Positions 6,066 through 8,891 of a stretch of 8,891 bases of DNA are shown here, in pieces. The translations under genes and the position numbers were made by a program. Within the stretch, counting starts at the first letter, position 1; each line of letters begins with the position of its first letter. Source of the DNA: Ruminococcaceae bacterium UBA4958 (GTDB lineage Bacteria; Bacillota; Clostridia; Oscillospirales; Acutalibacteraceae). The stretch spans positions 6,185 through 15,075 of the forward strand of contig DHAI01000043.1 in NCBI GenBank assembly GCA_002397355.1, written 5' to 3'. The notes beneath the pieces are model-generated. The model saw nothing but the letters and a program-made list of their open reading frames with translations. It made no database searches and was not told the DNA's origin.

Positions 6066-6824
6066 TCATCTGCCCTGCTCGTGTTCTTTTTCCTTCACAT
6101 AAATGATGCTGACGTGGCCGTCTTTTCCGCGCACGGAACGGATATCGAAAATCTTCAGGGACTTGATGAACGGCGTCAGCTTGCGGAAACCGTAATTGCG
6201 CACGTCGAAATCCGGGTAACGTTTTGTGAGGATATTGCCGATGTCGCCGAGCGAAGCCCAACCGTCGTCGTCGGACGTTTCCTGAACGATCGTGAGCACC
6301 GTGTTGCGGACGGCGTCGAGGGAAGTGTGGTCGAGGCCCGCGAGATGGTCCTGCGTTTCCTCGTGCGCGTCGTCCGCCGGGATCGCGTCCTGCGCAAGCA
6401 CTTCCAGATACTTGAACTTATTGCACGCCGCGATGAACGGATTCGGCGTCTTTTTTTCGCCCATGCCGACCACGACCATGCCGGACTCGCGCAGGCGCGA
6501 AGCCAGCCGCGTGAAGTCGCTGTCGCTGGAAACGAGGCAGAAGCCGTCGATATTGCCGGAGTAGAGAATGTCCATCGCATCGATGATCATGGCGGAATCC
6601 GTCGCGTTTTTGCCCGTGGTATAGCTGTACTGCTGAATCGGCGTGATAGAGTTGTCCAGAAGGACGTTTTTCCAGGACGTCATGATCGTCTTCGTCCAAT
6701 CCCCGTAAATGCGCTTGATGGTTGCCACGCCGTCGTTCGAGATCTCGTCGAGAATAAATTTGATGTACTTCTCCGAAACATTTTCCGCGTCGATCAGCAC
6801 GGCGAATCTTTTTTCATCAGCCAT
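6066..6824 (-). CDS. NYN-domain protein with C-terminal LOTUS/OST-HTH-like domain (putative RNase)
   Basis: NYN domains are PIN-like nuclease folds, and bacterial NYN-LOTUS proteins are presumed RNA-processing enzymes, although most are uncharacterised. The 252-residue product starts with the NYN hallmark FAVLIDAENVS (7-17, D12). It continues with NATDSAMIIDAMD (73-85, D76) and VSSDSDFTRLASRLRESG (98-115, D101 and D103). These acidic residues would form the metal site. An acidic linker (about 146-165) leads to a winged-helix-like module (about 165-245) containing the NYGFRKLTPFI stretch typical of LOTUS/OST-HTH, a module linked to RNA binding. ATG at 6824 is chosen over an in-frame TTG at 6848 because it starts at the domain and follows the purine-rich GGAAGGAAG. 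It begins 30 bp after the dehydratase stop, so it is probably cotranscribed. The nuclease function and target are inferred. Confidence 0.88.
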   Translation of the reverse strand: MADEKRFAVLIDAENVSEKYIKFILDEISNDGVATIKRIYGDWTKTIMTSWKNVLLDNSITPIQQYSYTTGKNATDSAMIIDAMDILYSGNIDGFCLVSSDSDFTRLASRLRESGMVVVGMGEKKTPNPFIAACNKFKYLEVLAQDAIPADDAHEETQDHLAGLDHTSLDAVRNTVLTIVQETSDDDGWASLGDIGNILTKRYPDFDVRNYGFRKLTPFIKSLKIFDIRSVRGKDGHVSIIYVKEKEHEQGR

Positions 6825-6854
6825 TGGCCTTTTCTTCCTTCCTGACAATAAATA

Positions 6855-8777
6855 TCACTGGGCAAGCAAATCCGTCTTCTCGGCGTGGCCGGAATAAGTG
6901 GGAACCAGGCGATGGACGATTTCAACCATCTTGACATTATCCACCCCGGCCGCTTCCTTCAGTTCCGAGAGATCGTCGATAAAGGTTTTTTCATTAAATG
7001 GAATCGGGTTACCGACGTAGATCAGCTCGTGGGAGGTCTTATGGCAGCCGCCTTCGCTGTCCAGCAGCAGCTCCTCGTACAGCTTCTCACCCGGCCGAAG
7101 CCCCGTAAACTTGATCTTGATGTCGACGTCCGGCTCATAGCCGGAAAGGCGGATCAGGTTGCGGGCGAGGTCGACGATTTTGACCGGCTCCCCCATATCC
7201 AGGACAAAGATCTCCCCGCCCTTCGCCATGCCGCCCGCCTGGATCACAAGGCGGGCCGCCTCCGGGATCGTCATGAAATAGCGGACGATATCCGGGTGGG
7301 TGACGGTAACCGGCCCGCCCTCGGCGATCTGCTGCTTGAAAAGCGGGATGACGCTTCCGCTGCTGCCAAGCACATTGCCGAAACGAACGGCAACAAATCC
7401 CGTTTTGCTGTGCCGGCTGTAATACTGGACGATCAGTTCGCAGATCCGTTTCGTGGCGCCCATGATATTGGTGGGATTCACGGCCTTGTCGGTGGAAATC
7501 AGCACCATGCGCTTGACGCCGTATTTGTCGCAGGCCTGCGCCACATTGAGCGTGCCGAACACGTTGTTCTTTACCGCCTCTCCGGGGCTGAGCTCCATCA
7601 GAGGCACATGCTTGTGGGCCGCCGCATGGAAGACGACGTCCGGATGAAAGCATTCAAAGACATGGTTAATTCGTGCGCGGTCCCGCACGGAACCGATGAC
7701 GACCTCCATGTCGAGGTCCGGAAAGCGGCGCTGAAGCTCATTCTGAAGCACATATGCGTTATTTTCGTATATCTCGAAGACGATGAGCTTTTTGGGGTGG
7801 AAGCACGCAATCTGGCGGCAAAGTTCGCTGCCGATGGAACCGCCGCCGCCCGTGACGATGATGGTGCGGTTTTCCAGATAGCCGCTGATCTCTTCGGTAT
7901 TCAGTTTGATCTCGTCCCGCCCGAGCAGGTCCTGAATATTGACGTCGCGCACGCGGAGCGGATCTGTGCTTCCCTGCAGGATCTCGTAAAGCGCCGGAAT
8001 GGTCTTCAGCCTGCAGCCCGTCTTGGAGCAGATGCTGATGAGTTTTTTCCTGTCGGCCTGCTTGGCAGTGGCAATTGCGAGGATGATCTCATCCACATTG
8101 TAGCGCTCCACCATTTTTGCAATGCTCTCGCGCCCGCCGACAACCTTTACACCGTGGATGCGCGTCCCGCGCTTCTTCTTGTCGTCGTCGATCGCGACGA
8201 CGGGGATCCCCTTCGACTGCGGGGCGTGCTTCATGTCCTTGATGATGAGGGAGCCCATCTCCCCCGCGCCGACGATCATGACACGCTTCGCACCCTCGCC
8301 GGTTTCACGGGCTCCGTTCAAGCGCTTGCGTTTCACGCGGCGATTCAGGCGGATGACAAAGCGTGAGACGCCCACCAGGAAAAAGGTCAGAATCCAGCCC
8401 ATCACATAGACGGGGATCGGGAAACGCATAATCCGCATCCCATAAGAGTCCTCAAGGGTATTGGGGAAAACGGTATATCCGAAGACCGCCACGATCAGGC
8501 ACGCCGTGGTCGTCCCGTAAAAGATCTGCAGGAGTTCATCCAGGCTGGCAAACTCCCACATTGTGTTGTAAAACCGGAACAGTGCAAAAACGGCCAGGCA
8601 GATCAGCGTGATCCACGGGATGCTTGTCCGAAAGGAATCGCTGTACGTCAGCGGGATACGATGATCCGGCAGGAAACGAAAGACGAATGCGAGCCAGTAG
8701 CTGAAAAAGACACAGACGGCATCGATAGTCAACTGTAGGATGAGGTTACGGAGACTATTCTTTCTATTGTCCATCAT
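6855..8777 (-). CDS. Membrane-bound nucleotide-sugar 4,6-dehydratase (CapD/WbpM/PglF-like)
   Basis: Enzymes of this family usually convert UDP-GlcNAc to the 4-keto-6-deoxy sugar, an early step in capsule, exopolysaccharide or glycoprotein glycan synthesis. The 640-residue product has four hydrophobic helices (about 12-32, 54-70, 88-105, 120-140), a basic loop, a first Rossmann-like domain (about 165-290, GAGEMG at 170-175), and a catalytic extended-SDR domain (about 305-590). That domain has the NAD motif TGGGGSIGS (309-317), STDKAVNPTNIMGATK (428-443) and RPGEK (561-565). In the active-site YxxxK position the residue is Met (M439, K443), a known variant of the large membrane-bound dehydratases rather than damage. 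ATG at 8777 (next ATG at 8774) is preferred over an in-frame TTG at 8828, which would lie upstream of the predicted promoter's start point. The exact sugar product cannot be told, so no symbol is given. Confidence 0.92.
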   Translation of the reverse strand: MMDNRKNSLRNLILQLTIDAVCVFFSYWLAFVFRFLPDHRIPLTYSDSFRTSIPWITLICLAVFALFRFYNTMWEFASLDELLQIFYGTTTACLIVAVFGYTVFPNTLEDSYGMRIMRFPIPVYVMGWILTFFLVGVSRFVIRLNRRVKRKRLNGARETGEGAKRVMIVGAGEMGSLIIKDMKHAPQSKGIPVVAIDDDKKKRGTRIHGVKVVGGRESIAKMVERYNVDEIILAIATAKQADRKKLISICSKTGCRLKTIPALYEILQGSTDPLRVRDVNIQDLLGRDEIKLNTEEISGYLENRTIIVTGGGGSIGSELCRQIACFHPKKLIVFEIYENNAYVLQNELQRRFPDLDMEVVIGSVRDRARINHVFECFHPDVVFHAAAHKHVPLMELSPGEAVKNNVFGTLNVAQACDKYGVKRMVLISTDKAVNPTNIMGATKRICELIVQYYSRHSKTGFVAVRFGNVLGSSGSVIPLFKQQIAEGGPVTVTHPDIVRYFMTIPEAARLVIQAGGMAKGGEIFVLDMGEPVKIVDLARNLIRLSGYEPDVDIKIKFTGLRPGEKLYEELLLDSEGGCHKTSHELIYVGNPIPFNEKTFIDDLSELKEAAGVDNVKMVEIVHRLVPTYSGHAEKTDLLAQ

Positions 8778-8816
8778 ATATAAGCAATTCTCCAATTCAT
8801 AACAGTACTGCTGATT

Positions 8817-8825
8817 AGTATAGCA
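8817..8825 (-). promoter_or_regulatory. Extended -10 promoter for the dehydratase-NYN unit
   Basis: On the minus strand TGC precedes TATACT (8822-8817), an extended -10 with five of six matches. No good -35 is seen at 16-18 bp; the region there is T/A-rich (TTTATT at 8845-8840). Transcription would begin near 8810, giving a leader of about 33 nt to ATG 8777. Confidence 0.5.
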
Positions 8826-8856
8826 CAAATTGGGGGCAAAATAAATACAAATTTCC

Positions 8857-8873
8857 CACCGGCACGCCCGGTG
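8857..8873. terminator. Small GC hairpin at the right edge, possible terminator
   Basis: CACCGG (8857-8862) and CCGGTG (8868-8873) form a perfect 6-bp stem with a 5-nt loop. On the minus strand it is followed by GGGAAATTTGTATTTATTTT, a T-rich but interrupted stretch. It could terminate a gene entering from beyond the right edge, or insulate the dehydratase promoter. The stem is short and no upstream gene is visible, so the call is tentative. Confidence 0.35.
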
Positions 8874-8891
8874 TAAATTGCAACTTTAAAT

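Noticed and set aside
6885..8366. 493-residue open frame on the plus strand
   Set aside because: It is antisense to the dehydratase gene, has no ribosome site or family motif, and is a composition shadow.

Overview
The window looks like a chromosomal housekeeping segment from a GC-rich Gram-positive anaerobe. My best guess is class Clostridia, in or near the Oscillospiraceae/Ruminococcaceae. The reasons are the run RNase J, GdpP, L9, DnaB, the strong GGAGG-type ribosome binding sites, the frequent GTG starts, and sigma-A-like promoters in AT-rich gaps between GC-rich genes. The genus assignment is inference only.

Left block (1-5070, minus strand): one apparent operon read right to left. It runs rnj (RNase J with a long basic N-terminal tail), gdpP (membrane c-di-AMP phosphodiesterase), rplI (ribosomal protein L9) and dnaB (replicative helicase, cut by the left edge). 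Gaps are only 24-32 bp. A TTGACA/TAAAAT promoter with a 17-bp spacer lies about 165 nt upstream of the chosen rnj start.

Centre (5144-6062, plus strand): a divergent promoter drives rnhA (RNase HI). It is followed closely by two tiny genes encoding 44- and 39-residue single-pass membrane proteins. The two are paralogous: they share a Cys-x-(I/V)-Lys-Tyr-Leu basic tail and carry opposite charges (Lys against Glu) at the equivalent position inside the hydrophobic stretch. They are the least explained content of the window. The unit ends at a GC-rich hairpin that also serves the converging genes.

Right block (6066-8825, minus strand): a membrane-anchored nucleotide-sugar 4,6-dehydratase of the WbpM/PglF/CapD type, for surface polysaccharide or glycan synthesis, followed 30 bp later by a NYN-domain putative ribonuclease with a C-terminal LOTUS/OST-HTH-like domain.

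Three of the seven larger proteins are known or predicted to act on RNA (RNase J, RNase HI, NYN protein). I see no phage, transposon, CRISPR, tRNA or rRNA features. The large antisense open frames are shadows of the GC-rich genes.
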